Origin: Verrucomicrobiota bacterium | GTDB taxonomy: Bacteria; Chlamydiota; Chlamydiia; Chlamydiales; Rhabdochlamydiaceae | Reading direction: 5' to 3' | Length of the DNA stretch: 64,000 nt | Assembly (NCBI GenBank): GCA_018240065.1 | Contig: JAFEGH010000006.1 | Location: 124,001-188,000, forward strand | Shown: piece by piece, positions 1 through 7,796 of the stretch | How the letters are laid out: every line of letters starts with the position of its first letter | How positions within the stretch are numbered: the stretch's first letter is position 1 | The notes under the pieces: model-generated | Told to the model about the DNA's origin: nothing | The model's input: only the letters and a program-made list of their open reading frames with translations | Database searches by the model: none | Made by a program: the position numbers and the translations under genes

Positions 1-52
1 CAGTGCAAAAGTATCTCGAGAACCCTTCTCTTTTACTTCTATAAGAGAAAGC

Positions 53-979
53 CTAAAGCCACTTCTTGCGCCTAAAGATGATCAGTGCCACTGCCGAGCA
101 GATCGTGATCATCGATAGGATCAGGGCGAATGCGTGCGCATGCTTCATTAACGGAAGATCGATGTTCATTCCATAGATGCTTGCGATCATCGTGGGAATG
201 TTGAAGATGATCGTCAGAGATGTGAGCAGTTTGATCGTTTTGTGGAGATTGTTCGTGAAAAGGATATTGTACGAATCCCGCAAGCTGCGGATCGTCTTGA
301 CCGCAATCGAGCATAAAGTCTCCGATTGCTTGACGGCGTTCAACAAGTCTTCCAGCTGCTCCTGGTCCTTCTCATAGAGATTCGTATACCTTCCTGAGGT
401 GATCCCCTCCAACACCCCCCGCGTCGGCTCGAGCGTGGAAAGGTACTGGTTCAGTATCTCCTCGTTCCTCGTCAGGACGGCGATATCATCGCTCTCCACA
501 TTCGCCATCTCCTTTTCCTGGTCGAGGACGTTGTGTCTGACGCGCCTGATATGGGAAGTGAATTCCTGGGTGATGCGCAGCAGCAGGTTGATCATCAGCT
601 TTGAGCGCTGCAGTGTGGAAAATTTCCCTTTTTTGCTCACGAAGCTGCGGATCAGATGGTTTTTTTGCGGAGAGATCGTGATGAAGTAATGGGTCGTGAG
701 GATCATGGTGAAAGTGGTTGTATAGAGTCCGACTGCCACGTCATGTTCGACAGGGTGGCGGGTAAAGATCAGTACGTGGTTGTGGATCTTTTCGATGCGG
801 GGGACCTCAAAACGGTCGAGGCTGTCCTGCACATCGGTGATCTCAAGGCCAGTCAGCTGGCAGATCTCGTCCAGATCGCCGCTTGTGGCCTCATCGATAT
901 GGATCCAGCACCCTTCTTTTGGGGCTGGGAGAGAGAGGAAGTTTTCCTCTTTGGCTGTCTTGAAATAGTATTCGATCAT
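53..979 (-). CDS. corA: CorA-type magnesium/cobalt transporter
   Basis: Inner-membrane divalent cation channel of the CorA family, which takes up Mg2+ as a homopentamer. The 308-residue length is typical. A long soluble helical N-terminal part is followed by two C-terminal membrane segments (about residues 250-268 and 281-302), with the family signature YGMN at 269-272 at the end of the first. The short basic tail RRKKWL is also typical. The gene stands alone near the window edge, with about 220 bases of non-coding sequence before the next gene. The start ATG at 979 fits the family N-terminus. Confidence is high for family; the exact ion preference (Mg2+, Co2+, Zn2+) cannot be read from sequence. 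Confidence 0.93.
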   Translation of the reverse strand: MIEYYFKTAKEENFLSLPAPKEGCWIHIDEATSGDLDEICQLTGLEITDVQDSLDRFEVPRIEKIHNHVLIFTRHPVEHDVAVGLYTTTFTMILTTHYFITISPQKNHLIRSFVSKKGKFSTLQRSKLMINLLLRITQEFTSHIRRVRHNVLDQEKEMANVESDDIAVLTRNEEILNQYLSTLEPTRGVLEGITSGRYTNLYEKDQEQLEDLLNAVKQSETLCSIAVKTIRSLRDSYNILFTNNLHKTIKLLTSLTIIFNIPTMIASIYGMNIDLPLMKHAHAFALILSMITICSAVALIIFRRKKWL

Positions 980-1200
980 CGCCGGCTCCCGGGGACACCG
1001 ACGGTCTCCCTTCCCTTACCCTATGGCAGATGAGCGATTTTCTGTATATACTTGGGAGTAATCTAAAAAGTCACACGAAGTCTTTATCCTGAAAGCTGCA
1101 TCCAGGTCGGTTGCCGGAAACGGGATAGGAGAGGCATCTTCACGAACGCAAATTTGATTAGTGTAGGTTCCCGATGTTTTTGTGCATGCCAAGTTTAGGT

Positions 1201-3270
1201 TTAATGATTTGAATAGTGTGTTTTGTCATGAGAACCGCCCATCAGACTCATACTCAAAGCAAACATCAAAATTAATAGAGTAATGGCAATGGCCGCCTGT
1301 TGCTTTCGATCTAAACTTAAAACTGTCGACGGACTCGTTCTTGGAACGATAGCAGTCTCTTCGACACGTTTATCCGTAGCGGAAATCTCCTCACGGGCGA
1401 TCTTCGGAATTTGGTAGGTTCCAGTGGCGCTTTCGATAGAATCCGCGGAAATCTTGTTAATTAAAAGAACAAGGCCTGCGTTGATACCTTTCGATCCTTC
1501 CGACTGCGCGCTAAGATGGGGAGTACTTTGAATCAATTCTCCAAGTCGGAATAGATTCTGAAGAGCGCTATCTAACTTTTCTTTTGAATTCTTCGTAAAA
1601 AAGGCATTGAGAGCATCGTCGGTCATGATTCCTTGCTGATCTAATGTATCAGCAAGATTGATCAATAGGTCAAATCCTAAACTTTTTCGTAAGAGGGAGA
1701 TGATTTCTTCGCATTGCTCGAATTGAAGGCCTAAGACAGGCCCATGTTCATCCTGATCTGCTTGTGCAGAGAGCTTCATGATCTTTTCAGCAATCATTTT
1801 TGCTTCAGGATTGCCTCCCATGATTTTATTGAGCAGATTTACAACAGCTCTGGCACCCCCTGTCTTAATGGCATCTCTCAGAATCTGTTCCAGCAGCATT
1901 TGTTCGCCGACCAGCAGGGCGGTTGATAAAATGGCTGAAGCATGCTTTCCAAACGACAAAGACGGAAGGGCGAGCTCTCCATTAATAGAAACATCAGGGA
2001 GCCGCTGATCTTTGGTCAATGATTCAAAACGTAAAAGAGGCATCCCTTTGTATTTAAGATCATAGGCGTACGCAATCGCTTTAGCAGTATTATGAAGCAC
2101 CCTAAATGGATAGGTGAGCCGAAGGGGGATTTTCCTGCTTCGAGGGCTATTTTGTTGGGTTACGCGCAAGCTTTGAACCATTTCTGTAAGCAGCGGCCCT
2201 GTCAAAAAGTCTTCCATATTCTCGGGGTTGGAGAAGAATTCATTTACGCGTTGAAAGGATGTTTTGATCGAGCTGCCCATCAGCTTTTCCGGATCAAATC
2301 CATATTCTTTTTCCAGGTGATTGCAGACCTCGTACATCGCATTGAAGACCGGGCTTTGAGTGAACGCCCCAAGACCATTTTGGGGGCCTATTTCAAGCAG
2401 CTTCTGTTCCGGCGGGGTCAATTCATGAAATCCCCCTTTGGCAAGGTGGATTATTTTAAAGCAATCTTCCATTAAATGTTGGGGCAGGACCTTGTGGTTG
2501 TTCTGATGGACCATCCATCCGAGGGGAGCGTAGGATTCTTCTCCCGGAGTTTTGACGACAAGGCCATTAGGCTGAAAGGTCTGTTCATGCTGAGGATCCA
2601 ATCCTGTCATGGACTTTTGAGAGAGTATGCTTGGAGAGCAGGTCTGAAGACGATTCCCAAGCACAACAACGGCGCTGCCTTCGAAATAATATTTTCCTTT
2701 CGAAAGAGCTTCGTCAATCCTTTCGTATTCTTCTTTCTTGAGGCCGGGAGGACAGCAAATGTAAGTAAACCCTTGAAGAACCAGTTGATTTGCAAAGCAG
2801 ATCCCGGTGTGCCAGACGCTTGCATGGATTCTTTCCCAAAGGTGCTGCTCTCCACGCAAATTATTCCTATTGAAGTGAAACAGCCTCTGGCCGCGTTCAT
2901 TCAACAACTTTCCTTTGCCAAGAGTCGACAGGGCGCATTTTCCAAGTTTAGCTGTCTGAGCCTGGCATACTGGAGACAAAGACCACTCGGAATCGGAAAA
3001 AACAGGCTCATCATCCCCTTTGGCTGTGCTCTCTACAGGATCCAATTGATATTCCTTTCGAGCTACTCCCTGAAGAAGATCCGATCTCTGGGATTGACCG
3101 TTGTGGAATCGAATGGCGAGTGCGCCAATTTGGCTGAAGCAGTAACCCAACTTTTCAGTTTGCGTTAAGGAGATCCGCTGGGATTCATCTCTTTCGCTTT
3201 TATCCGACTTGCTAAAAAACTCAGGGCTTCCGAATTTAGCACCATCATAATGTAAAGTAAATCCACTCAT
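1201..3270 (-). CDS. Unknown 689-aa protein with C-terminal membrane anchor
   Basis: I do not recognise this protein. It is soluble-looking and mostly helical for about 650 residues, with no signal peptide. It ends in one strongly hydrophobic segment (about residues 660-680, AIAITLLILMFALS) followed by a short polar tail, so it resembles a tail-anchored protein. No catalytic motif was found. The gene is monocistronic and preceded by a very AT-rich leader that contains a perfect 14-bp palindrome (3327-3340); the ribosome site is poor (CGGAATTAG before ATG). Size, tail anchor and isolated AT-rich promoter are compatible with a secreted inclusion- or host-membrane protein, but that is inference only. 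Confidence 0.8.
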   Translation of the reverse strand: MSGFTLHYDGAKFGSPEFFSKSDKSERDESQRISLTQTEKLGYCFSQIGALAIRFHNGQSQRSDLLQGVARKEYQLDPVESTAKGDDEPVFSDSEWSLSPVCQAQTAKLGKCALSTLGKGKLLNERGQRLFHFNRNNLRGEQHLWERIHASVWHTGICFANQLVLQGFTYICCPPGLKKEEYERIDEALSKGKYYFEGSAVVVLGNRLQTCSPSILSQKSMTGLDPQHEQTFQPNGLVVKTPGEESYAPLGWMVHQNNHKVLPQHLMEDCFKIIHLAKGGFHELTPPEQKLLEIGPQNGLGAFTQSPVFNAMYEVCNHLEKEYGFDPEKLMGSSIKTSFQRVNEFFSNPENMEDFLTGPLLTEMVQSLRVTQQNSPRSRKIPLRLTYPFRVLHNTAKAIAYAYDLKYKGMPLLRFESLTKDQRLPDVSINGELALPSLSFGKHASAILSTALLVGEQMLLEQILRDAIKTGGARAVVNLLNKIMGGNPEAKMIAEKIMKLSAQADQDEHGPVLGLQFEQCEEIISLLRKSLGFDLLINLADTLDQQGIMTDDALNAFFTKNSKEKLDSALQNLFRLGELIQSTPHLSAQSEGSKGINAGLVLLINKISADSIESATGTYQIPKIAREEISATDKRVEETAIVPRTSPSTVLSLDRKQQAAIAITLLILMFALSMSLMGGSHDKTHYSNH

Positions 3271-3595
3271 TCTAATTCCGTTTTTTTATGTTATTGAGTT
3301 AATAATTTTAATATATTAAATGATTTATTACAATTGTAATCTAATGTGATTTTTGCTGTAAAATGCTAATTATTAATCTATTGAAAGCCGGTAGAAAGTC
3401 TCTCCAAATTCTTTCAGAAAAATAGTGGGCAGAATGCTGTTGAGGGGGGGCAAGGGTTTCCTTGGCGTTCAAGCGGTAGTCTTTTACGCCTTGCAATAGT
3501 TATAAAACATTGAAAATGAGTTGTTTTTAGTTTTTCTCTTTAAAATGGCTTCATGCCCGTCTCCAAAAGGACTCAGCCATGAACAGGTTCGAGTG
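3271..3595. other. AT-rich intergenic leader
   Basis: Non-coding stretch upstream of the 689-aa gene. The first 100 bases are dominated by A and T runs and hold the 14-bp perfect palindrome ATTACAATTGTAAT at 3327-3340, a candidate operator or protein-binding dyad. The rest is of mixed composition and I see no gene or RNA in it. Confidence 0.5.
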
Positions 3596-3760
3596 GGGCG
3601 GGATGGTGCGCCCCTTGGTAATGGCGGCATTCGAACTACCCAGAAAGGGCAGCGACTGAAGACATTATAAAAAGAGTCCTATTTTTAAATCGATCGTAGA
3701 ACTGTCCTACACCGCCAGAGGAAACCATGCCTTCAAGGGCTGGGTTGCTATCTGGCTAAA
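3596..3760 (-). pseudogene. Decayed 3' fragment of the 191-aa gene
   Basis: The stretch TTGGTAATGGCGGCATTCGA at 3616-3635 nearly repeats the 3' end of the gene at 5490-6065 (around 5513-5532). Similarity continues for over 100 bases, for example ATCGATC followed by a GA-CTG motif. On the minus strand the remnant reads through to FECRHYQGAHHPA, against VECRHYPWADRPA at the C-terminus of the intact protein, but with a stop and substitutions. It therefore looks like a degraded second copy of the last quarter of that gene, in the same orientation, just downstream of the F-box/WD40 gene. The outer limits are approximate. Confidence 0.7.
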
Positions 3761-3782
3761 GAGGTCATCTTGATCAATTCGC

Positions 3783-5237
3783 TTAGCCTCTCGAAAGGTT
3801 CCTATTAGCATAGTCGGTTGCCTTACTCGCAGATTGCGCTGTCGCCGTTCGCTTTGCAAGATAATTCATGATGGCTAGGGCTTTTTGATCAGGAGTTGAG
3901 CTTTGGCCATTTTGATCATGAAAAGCGTGCTCTGCGCTTCCCTGGTAGTCATTTGTCAGGGGTTTAAGGATATGATAGAGCTCGCCATAGATGGCGCTTT
4001 TAGCTTTTTCTGGCATCCTGTCAAAGCGACCGATCGCATCTGCAGCGACCTGTGGATTCGGGTCGATCAGCAAATCGGCGATCTGTTGAAAAACATCGTC
4101 ATCTGAAATATTAAAATCCCAGAACCTGAACGTTTTATCCATAGCGCCTGAAATCAACTTACCCTCTGCAAAGGCGAGGGATAAAACAGAGGCTGTATGC
4201 CCTCTAAGGGTGTTCAAGCATTCATACGTCTCTAAATCCCAGATCTTGACAGTGCCGTCCACAGAGCCTGAAACCAGCATACCTTCGATGATGATCAAGG
4301 AGGTGACCCCGAGTGTGTGTCCTGTAAGTGTGCGTTCGCAGAAACCCGTTTCCAAGTTCCAGATCTTGATCGTCGTGTCCGAAGAACCTGAAATCAGCTT
4401 TCCTTCTGAAATGGCGAGAGAGTTTACCCAGTTTGTATGCCCTGCAAGGGTTTGTAATAATGCGCCCGTCTTTAAATCCCAGATGTTGATCGCGGTGTCG
4501 AAAGAGCCTGAAATCAATTTGTCTCCTGCTATGGCAAGGGAGGAAACAATGTCTGCATGTCCTGCAAGGGTCTGCAATAATGCGCCCGTCTTTAAATCCC
4601 AGAAGCTGATCATCGTATCGAAAGAACCTGAAATCAGCTTGTCCTCTGCAATGGCGAGGGAGGAAATAGGGTCTGTATGACTAAGGGTGAGTTCGCATAG
4701 GCCCGTCTTTAAATCCCAGATCTTGATCGTATTGTCATCAGAGCCTGAAATCAGCTTGCCTCTTGCAACGGCCAGGGTGGAAACAAGGCCTTCATGCCCT
4801 AGAAGGGTGCGTTCACAGAGGCCCGTCTCTAAATCCCAGATCCTGATCGAATGGTCTTCAAAGCCTGAAATCAGCTTACCTTCTGCAATGGCCAGGGCGT
4901 AAGAGTCTGTATCGACTGCAAGTGCGCTGGAAGCGTAGACTCCGTTTGTAAGATTTGAATGAAGGAGATGCTGTTCTCTATAGGCTTGCAGGTGAGTTTG
5001 CTTTTCAGTTTTTTTCGCACTTGGAAAATGGCGGCTCAATAACGGTTGCCATAAGGTCTCATCTTTCGCGATGTCCTGGATCTCCTTGCAGGTTCCGCTA
5101 ATGCGGACAAGTTCTTGCGTTGAGAATTGGGAGAAGAGCCGCAATAGCATTTCATTGGGTAGGCTGAATAGAGGGGCATCCTGCGCTACTTGCGGAGGGG
5201 TTGCTGCAGAAACGGTACTTATTGTTAATGCTGCCAT
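3783..5237 (-). CDS. F-box and seven-blade WD40 repeat protein (candidate effector)
   Basis: Eukaryotic-like architecture. An F-box is at about residues 26-68 (LPNEMLLRLF, then CKEIQ and LWQPLL). It is followed at about 110-385 by seven WD40 repeats with the pattern KLISGS-D-TIKIWDLKTG-TL-GH, enough to close a seven-bladed propeller. In eukaryotes an F-box binds Skp1 in SCF ubiquitin ligases while the propeller binds substrate, so this could be a secreted host-ubiquitin mimic. That role is inferred. The roughly 100 C-terminal residues are helical and unrecognised. There is no signal peptide. The leader is AT-rich and there is no clear Shine-Dalgarno before ATG 5237. The blades are closely alike in sequence, which suggests recent internal duplication. 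Domain calls are confident. Confidence 0.92.
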   Translation of the reverse strand: MAALTISTVSAATPPQVAQDAPLFSLPNEMLLRLFSQFSTQELVRISGTCKEIQDIAKDETLWQPLLSRHFPSAKKTEKQTHLQAYREQHLLHSNLTNGVYASSALAVDTDSYALAIAEGKLISGFEDHSIRIWDLETGLCERTLLGHEGLVSTLAVARGKLISGSDDNTIKIWDLKTGLCELTLSHTDPISSLAIAEDKLISGSFDTMISFWDLKTGALLQTLAGHADIVSSLAIAGDKLISGSFDTAINIWDLKTGALLQTLAGHTNWVNSLAISEGKLISGSSDTTIKIWNLETGFCERTLTGHTLGVTSLIIIEGMLVSGSVDGTVKIWDLETYECLNTLRGHTASVLSLAFAEGKLISGAMDKTFRFWDFNISDDDVFQQIADLLIDPNPQVAADAIGRFDRMPEKAKSAIYGELYHILKPLTNDYQGSAEHAFHDQNGQSSTPDQKALAIMNYLAKRTATAQSASKATDYANRNLSRG

Positions 5238-5439
5238 ATTGATTTCATTTTTTTTTGTTGCTTCGATGCTGATAATTATATGTACTAAATGTTTATATAA
5301 TGTTAATTTTATAATTTTTTATATGGTTATTGTAAATGCGTCCATCTGCAATCGTAATAACATGGAAACGCTTCATCTGGAGTGCATTTGAATAAGAAGT
5401 AATCGAATGACTATGAAGAGGCTGATTTGGAGTGGCGGA

Positions 5440-5471
5440 AAGGCTGACAGTCTATTTGAGCTGTCAGCCTT
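5440..5471 (-). terminator. Hairpin after the 191-aa gene
   Basis: A perfect 11-bp inverted repeat, AAGGCTGACAG and CTGTCAGCCTT, with a 10-base loop, lies 19 bases past the stop of the gene ending at 5490. On the minus strand it is followed by TTTCC only, so the U-tract is weak. Best read as the terminator of that gene. Confidence 0.65.
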
Positions 5472-5489
5472 AAAGGAAGACCAAGGGTC

Positions 5490-6065
5490 TTATTGGGCGG
5501 GTCTATCGGCCCATGGGTAATGGCGGCATTCGACCTGCCAGAAAGGCGCATCGACTTTGCCTGTATAGAGAGAGCCCCATTTCCAATCGATCAGCGAGCT
5601 GCCGATGATAGGGTTTCCTCCATTGTGGGCTTTTGCTTTGGCGTCGTTGGGAGAGAGGATGGCGAGCAAGCTTAAGGAGAAGCCCTGCAATTGCGCTTTG
5701 AGGACGTCAAGATGGCGGTGGCTGTCTTGAGGCTCAATCGCAAGTGAGAACACATAAGAAGCGGCTTCTGCTGTGATCCGAACGCCTCCTTCAAGGGTTG
5801 CGGCAAGAGCCCAGGCTCTAGCTTTGATCTGATCTACGGGGTTGTCGATCGGATTCTGGAATCCATGGTCGAAGAACCAGCGCTCGAAAGGTACTTCCTG
5901 GCGCAGACCATAGCTTGCCGAGCGGAGTGTGTTGCCGAGAGAGGTGAGGACGCCTCGGATCCGATCGAATGCGGAGGAGAAGCGGGAGGCGGCATTGTTT
6001 GCGAGCTGGTTTGCTTGGCTGCCAAAATATTCCAGGATTGGGACAGGTCTTGTTGAATGTGCCAT
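5490..6065 (-). CDS. Unknown 191-aa protein
   Basis: Not recognised. The product is soluble and without signal peptide or clear membrane helix. It has an Ala/Ser-rich N-terminal third and a Trp-rich C-terminus (DWKWGSLY, ECRHYPWADRP). It lies just upstream of lpxD on the same strand as the ompH-lpxD group, 11 bases beyond the lpxD stop, so it may be co-transcribed with it and terminated by the hairpin at 5440-5471. A degenerate copy of its 3' end survives at 3596-3760 on the other side of the F-box/WD40 gene. This shows that the gene, or this end of it, was once duplicated. Confidence 0.75.
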   Translation of the reverse strand: MAHSTRPVPILEYFGSQANQLANNAASRFSSAFDRIRGVLTSLGNTLRSASYGLRQEVPFERWFFDHGFQNPIDNPVDQIKARAWALAATLEGGVRITAEAASYVFSLAIEPQDSHRHLDVLKAQLQGFSLSLLAILSPNDAKAKAHNGGNPIIGSSLIDWKWGSLYTGKVDAPFWQVECRHYPWADRPAQ

Positions 6066-6076
6066 AAAACCTCTGT

Positions 6077-7138
6077 TTAAGTTTCTGAATTAAGTCTTAA
6101 TTCTAAATCCTTGAGACGTTTTTCAAGCTCGTCGATTTGCTTGACGTAGTCCGTGATTTTGCGGAGGTGAACCTGCTGTCTGTTATATTCGGAAAGGTTC
6201 ATCACAGGTCCGCCGGCGTATTTGCCAGGCTGCGTGATCGATTTGCTGACGCCGCCGCGTGTGGCGACCATGACGAAGTCGGCGATTTCGAGGTGGCCGA
6301 CGACGCCTGCCTGGCCTCCGAAGACGACGTTCTTCCCGGTCTTGACCGAACCTGCAATGCCTGTCTGGGAGACAACGATGTTGTGCTGGCCGAGGTGGAC
6401 ATTGTGGCCGATCTGGACGAGGTTGTCGATTTTAGTGCCTTGGGCAATGCGTGTCATTTTGAAGCGCGCGCGATCGACGGTGGTGTTGGCCCCGATTTCG
6501 ACGTCGTCCTCGAGGACGACAGTGCCTAGCTGTTCCAGTTTGGTATGCTGCCCTTTTGCATCGGTCGTAAAGCCGAACCCGCAGGACCCGATGACAGCTC
6601 CTGGCTGTAGGACGACGCGGTTGCCGATGGTGCATTTTTCGCGGACGGTCGAGTGAGGGTGGAATTGGCAATCCTCTCCGATGATGACGCCGGATCCGAT
6701 CGAAACGGAGGCGCCGATCTTGGTGCGATCTCCAATGACAGAGCTTTGATCGATGACGGCGTAGGGTCCGACTTGGACATCTTTACCGATTTTGGCGCTC
6801 GGGTGGATGACAGCTGTTGGATGGATGCCGGTAAATCCAGAGAAATTGTCTGGGGAGATTAGGAGCGCTTCCAGGATGATCTGGAAAGCGCGGGAAGGGT
6901 CATCCGAGACGAGAAAGTTTTTTCCTTCCTCGGGCTGTGTTTGCCGATCGATGCAGATGACCCCAGCCTTTGTCTCTTTTAAAAGAGAGCGGTAACGAGG
7001 GTTGGCTAAGAAAGACGCGTCTTCCGGGCATGCGGAATCGAGGGCGTCGACTCCTTTGATGCAATAGTCAGGTGCGCCGATCAGGGTAGACTTTGTGAGC
7101 AATGCTAGCTCGGCAAGAGTGAATTTCTTAGGTTCCAT
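6077..7138 (-). CDS. lpxD: UDP-3-O-acylglucosamine N-acyltransferase
   Basis: Third enzyme of lipid A synthesis. It transfers a 3-hydroxyacyl chain from ACP to the amino group of UDP-3-O-acylglucosamine in the cytoplasm. An N-terminal uridine-binding domain (about 1-100) is followed by a left-handed beta helix of hexapeptide repeats. The catalytic His of the family fits His245 in the segment IGHN-HLG. A C-terminal helical arm (about 320-353) follows. Length 353 is normal. The gene follows ompH by 3 bases and bamA upstream, matching the chlamydial order bamA-ompH-lpxD. The acyl donor would be supplied by the divergent fab cluster. Confidence 0.97.
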   Translation of the reverse strand: MEPKKFTLAELALLTKSTLIGAPDYCIKGVDALDSACPEDASFLANPRYRSLLKETKAGVICIDRQTQPEEGKNFLVSDDPSRAFQIILEALLISPDNFSGFTGIHPTAVIHPSAKIGKDVQVGPYAVIDQSSVIGDRTKIGASVSIGSGVIIGEDCQFHPHSTVREKCTIGNRVVLQPGAVIGSCGFGFTTDAKGQHTKLEQLGTVVLEDDVEIGANTTVDRARFKMTRIAQGTKIDNLVQIGHNVHLGQHNIVVSQTGIAGSVKTGKNVVFGGQAGVVGHLEIADFVMVATRGGVSKSITQPGKYAGGPVMNLSEYNRQQVHLRKITDYVKQIDELEKRLKDLELRLNSET

Positions 7139-7141
7139 ACG

Positions 7142-7732
7142 TTACTTTTTTGCTTCCGTTTTTTGTTCAACAGCAGGTGTTTCAGCAGCCCCTGTTTGTT
7201 TTTTTGAATCTGTTGCGAAATTTTTGTCCATCTCGGCGATGACGAGGTTCGTCACATCGAGGCCTGGAGTGTAGTAAAAGCAGGCGTCTTTGTTGACGAC
7301 CATATTGAGCTTCTTATCCTTGGCAACTTTCTCCGAAGCGGAATTGATGCTTGTGGAGAGCGTTTGGATGATGCGCATGTTGGCCTGGTTCATCACCTGG
7401 TAGTACTGATTCTGGTAGCGGCTCATTTCTTCGTTGAGGGTGCGGAATTTATTTTTGAGGTCTTCTTCCGCTTCAGGGGAAAGTCCATCGAGATATTCTG
7501 GATCGTTGAATTTCGCTGCCAGGTCATTGAGCTGTTTTTCTGTGTCTTCAAGGAGAGTCGCCATTTGTTTTTTCAGGGACTCGAAAGAGGCCTGCTCCTG
7601 CTTCCCGAGTTTGGAGTCGGAGACGCAAGTGCCGAAATTAACGATGCCGAAGTTAGGTGCAGCCTCAGCGCTGAAGGCAGCTGTGGAGAGGCACGTAGCG
7701 GTGAGAAGGGTCGAAATAAAGCGGCGTTTCAT
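7142..7732 (-). CDS. ompH: OmpH/Skp-family periplasmic chaperone
   Basis: Skp/OmpH family chaperone that holds unfolded outer-membrane proteins on their way to BamA. A signal peptide covers about residues 1-24 (basic MKRRF, hydrophobic core, cleavage after AFSAEA). The body is a long charged coiled coil (about 40-130), giving the tentacle structure of Skp, with a Lys-rich tail. Length 196 is slightly longer than E. coli Skp. The gene sits between bamA (64 bases upstream) and lpxD (3 bases downstream), the usual setting. Confidence in family is high. Confidence 0.93.
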   Translation of the reverse strand: MKRRFISTLLTATCLSTAAFSAEAAPNFGIVNFGTCVSDSKLGKQEQASFESLKKQMATLLEDTEKQLNDLAAKFNDPEYLDGLSPEAEEDLKNKFRTLNEEMSRYQNQYYQVMNQANMRIIQTLSTSINSASEKVAKDKKLNMVVNKDACFYYTPGLDVTNLVIAEMDKNFATDSKKQTGAAETPAVEQKTEAKK

Positions 7733-7796
7733 GTTGTTTTCTCCTTGTTGTTCAGTTTCCTGTCATTCAAGCAGGAAATGTTGTTGTAAGTAGACA

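Noticed and set aside
3596-3760. Possible insertion-sequence remnant downstream of the WD40 gene
   Set aside because: The sequence matches the 191-aa gene, not a transposase, and no terminal inverted repeats were seen.
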